Below are positions 62,539 to 64,000 of a stretch of DNA of 64,000 bases, in pieces; position 1 is the stretch's first letter; each line of letters opens with the position of its first letter. The position numbers and the translations under genes are program-made. The notes under the pieces were generated by a model, which searched no databases, was not told the origin of the DNA, and saw only the letters and a list, made by a program, of their open reading frames with translations. Source of the DNA: Janibacter endophyticus (GTDB taxonomy: Bacteria; Actinomycetota; Actinomycetes; Actinomycetales; Dermatophilaceae); the NCBI RefSeq assembly GCF_016888335.1, contig NZ_JAFEJG010000004.1, positions 434,001-498,000 of the forward strand, written 5' to 3'.

Positions 62539-64000
62539 GGGGTCGGCGGGGTCGTCGGCTCCGGGTCGGGTGCCGTCGGTGACGAAGGGGGATCCGTCGG
62601 CGCCGTCGTCGGCGGTTCCTCCGGCTCGGTGGTCGTCGGGGTCTCGGTGGGCGTCGGCGTCTCGGTCCGGGTCCGGGTCACGGTCCGGTCCTGCGGGCGG
62701 GCGACGACGAGGACGACCTTCGTGCCCTGGTCGACCTTGCCGGCGCCGGGTCGCTGCTCGAGGATCTGCCCGGGGGGCTCGTCGGAGGCCTGCTCCTCCT
62801 CCGTGATCTCCAGCTCGAGGTCGTAGAGCAACGCGCGCACCTCGCTGACCTGCCGGCCCCTGAGGTCGGGCAGCTCCACCTTGCCGGTCGCGATGACGAG
62901 GTTGACCTTCGCGCCCTTCTCGACGGTCTCGTACTCGGAGGGGTTCGACGAGACGACCCGGTTCTTCGCCTGCTCGGGGCTGTCCTCGTTGGTGACCTCA
63001 CCGACCTCGAGGCCCGCGTCGGTGAGCGCCTTCGTGGCCTCGGCCCGGGTCTTGCCGACGATCTGCGGCACCTGCGACTGCTCGGGACCGAGTGAGACCT
63101 TGTAGGCGATCGAGGTGCCCTCGGGCACCCGGGCACCGGCGTCGTGGCCCTGCTCGAAGACCTCGCCTGCCGGGGCCTGGTTGTTCTCCGAGGTCGCGTC
63201 ACCGTCGAGCCCCAGCTCGTTGAGCTTGGCCTCCGCCGCGTCCTCGTCGAGCCCGACGAGCTGCGGGACGGTCACCACCGGGACGGGGTCCGGCTGGTTG
63301 GCGTCCCAGGCGTACCACCCGAGAGCGGCGATCGGGATGAGCAGGAGGAGGGCGAGCACCCAGCCCAGTCCGCGGCGGGGGCGCTGCGGCTCAGCAGCCA
63401 GCGGCTCGCGCACCGGGGCGAAGGTCGAGGTGTCACCGGTCACCCCTGCGCCGGCGGCGCCCGCGGCCCCGGCGGCCGGCAGCGCCATCGTCGGGTCGGC
63501 GGGTGCGCCGGAGCGGGTCTCGCCCGCCCCGAGGACGCCGGCCAGGGCCCCCTTCGCCAGGGCGCCGACCTGACGGCCCGAGCGGAAGGCGCGCAGGTCC
63601 TCGGCCATGTCGCCGGCGTCGGGGTAGCGGTCGTCGCGGTCCTTGGTGAGAGCGCCGGCGACGACGGCGTCGAGCGCGGGCGGCACGTCCGGCTCGAACG
63701 AGCTGGGCAGCGGGATGTCGGCGTTGACGTGCTGGTAGGTCAGGCTGATCGGCTCGCCGACGTAAGGGGTGCGGCCCGTGAGGAGCTCGAAGAGCAGGCA
63801 ACCCACGGAGTAGACGTCGCTGCGGTTGTCGACGGTCTCGCCGCGGGCCTGCTCCGGGGAGACGTACTGGGCCGTGCCGATGACGGCCGCGGTCTGCGTC
63901 ATCGTGGCCTGGGCGTCGGCGAGCGCGCGGGCGATGCCGAAGTCCATGACCTTGACCGAGCCGTCGGCACCGAGCATGACGTTGCCCGGCTTGATGTCGC
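62535..64000 (-). CDS. pknB: Ser/Thr protein kinase PknB with PASTA repeats (5' end cut by window)
   Basis: The 3' ~490 codons. Begins inside the catalytic loop (DIKPGNVMLG), with MDFGIARA, an activation segment, then one membrane helix (GWVLALLLLIPIAALGWYAW, near 63300-63360), and three extracellular PASTA domains (VPQLVGLDEDAAEAKL; VPQIVGKTRAEATKAL; LPDLRGRQVSEVRALL), then a Thr/Pro-rich tail. PASTA domains bind muropeptides; PknB controls wall synthesis, including the MurJ/pseudokinase system in mycobacteria. Confidence 0.95.
   Translation of the reverse strand, partial: DIKPGNVMLGADGSVKVMDFGIARALADAQATMTQTAAVIGTAQYVSPEQARGETVDNRSDVYSVGCLLFELLTGRTPYVGEPISLTYQHVNADIPLPSSFEPDVPPALDAVVAGALTKDRDDRYPDAGDMAEDLRAFRSGRQVGALAKGALAGVLGAGETRSGAPADPTMALPAAGAAGAAGAGVTGDTSTFAPVREPLAAEPQRPRRGLGWVLALLLLIPIAALGWYAWDANQPDPVPVVTVPQLVGLDEDAAEAKLNELGLDGDATSENNQAPAGEVFEQGHDAGARVPEGTSIAYKVSLGPEQSQVPQIVGKTRAEATKALTDAGLEVGEVTNEDSPEQAKNRVVSSNPSEYETVEKGAKVNLVIATGKVELPDLRGRQVSEVRALLYDLELEITEEEQASDEPPGQILEQRPGAGKVDQGTKVVLVVARPQDRTVTRTRTETPTPTETPTTTEPEEPPTTAPTDPPSSPTAPDPEPTTPPTP

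Overview
The window is high-GC DNA with GTG/ATG starts, dense start/stop overlaps and a gene order typical of the origin region of an actinobacterial chromosome. The core order cca / NUDIX / membrane protein / murJ / sigM / anti-sigma / trxB / trxA / parB / parA / rsmG / jag / yidC / yidD / rnpA / rpmH / dnaA / dnaN / gnd / recF / DUF721 / gyrB / gyrA / DUF3566 / tRNA-Ile / tRNA-Ala / ppiA / rhomboid / crgA / pknB matches what is known around actinobacterial oriC. A soil or water actinobacterium of the Intrasporangiaceae/Dermatophilaceae type (Janibacter-like) is my inference. No rRNA, transposase, integrase or CRISPR array was seen.

Layout. (1) 1-9.9 kb, minus strand: a signalling cluster (Ser/Thr kinase with Fn3-like ectodomain, FHA protein, PP2C phosphatase, two LpqN-like paralogues, a WXG100-type protein with a Gly/Ala-rich C-terminal half, a lipoprotein), then cca and a second, paralogous kinase. 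(2) 10-19.1 kb, plus strand: NUDIX hydrolase, exported membrane protein, MurJ, a separate pseudokinase, a SigM-like sigma factor with its anti-sigma partner, and trxB-trxA behind a near-perfect SigR-type promoter. (3) 19.3-25 kb, minus strand: parB-parA, rsmG, jag, yidC, yidD, rnpA, rpmH, with four parS sites. (4) 25.3-31.8 kb: dnaA, oriC, dnaN, gnd, recF, DUF721. (5) 31.8-42.6 kb: a complete lower meta-cleavage (catechol) pathway inserted between DUF721 and gyrB. It has a rescue ferredoxin, catechol 2,3-dioxygenase, a DUF336 protein, the semialdehyde hydrolase, two divergent IclR regulators, and the dmpE-F-G-H-I-C operon. (6) 42.6-46.4 kb: Na+/H+ antiporter, a secreted or anchored protein and a beta-lactamase-fold lipoprotein. 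(7) 46.7-52.5 kb: gyrB, gyrA, DUF3566, tRNA-Ile, DLW-39-like peptide, tRNA-Ala. (8) 52.6-57.8 kb, minus strand: an uncharacterised protein, SigK/RskA-type pair, sortase, DUF4397 surface protein, coiled-coil membrane protein. (9) 58-64 kb: ppiA, rhomboid, crgA, DUF881, pabA/trpG-type amidotransferase, YihY and the 3' part of pknB.

The catechol genes form one pathway. Catechol is cleaved to 2-hydroxymuconic semialdehyde, which goes either through the hydrolase (DmpD) or through dehydrogenase, tautomerase and decarboxylase (DmpC-I-H) to 2-hydroxypenta-2,4-dienoate. DmpE, DmpG and DmpF then convert it to pyruvate and acetyl-CoA. No ring hydroxylase is present, so catechol must be made by genes elsewhere. 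The two transcription units share an inverted repeat, CGTTCC-N7-GGAACG, a likely operator.

Non-coding signals of note: 14 copies of a short palindromic element in five intergenic clusters, always AA-centred copies left of TT-centred ones; a compact DnaA-box cluster at 59.4 kb between convergent genes; a markedly frequent octamer CCCCTTCG; and many genes with a TANNNT-like hexamer 6-7 nt before the start codon and no Shine-Dalgarno sequence, suggesting leaderless transcripts.
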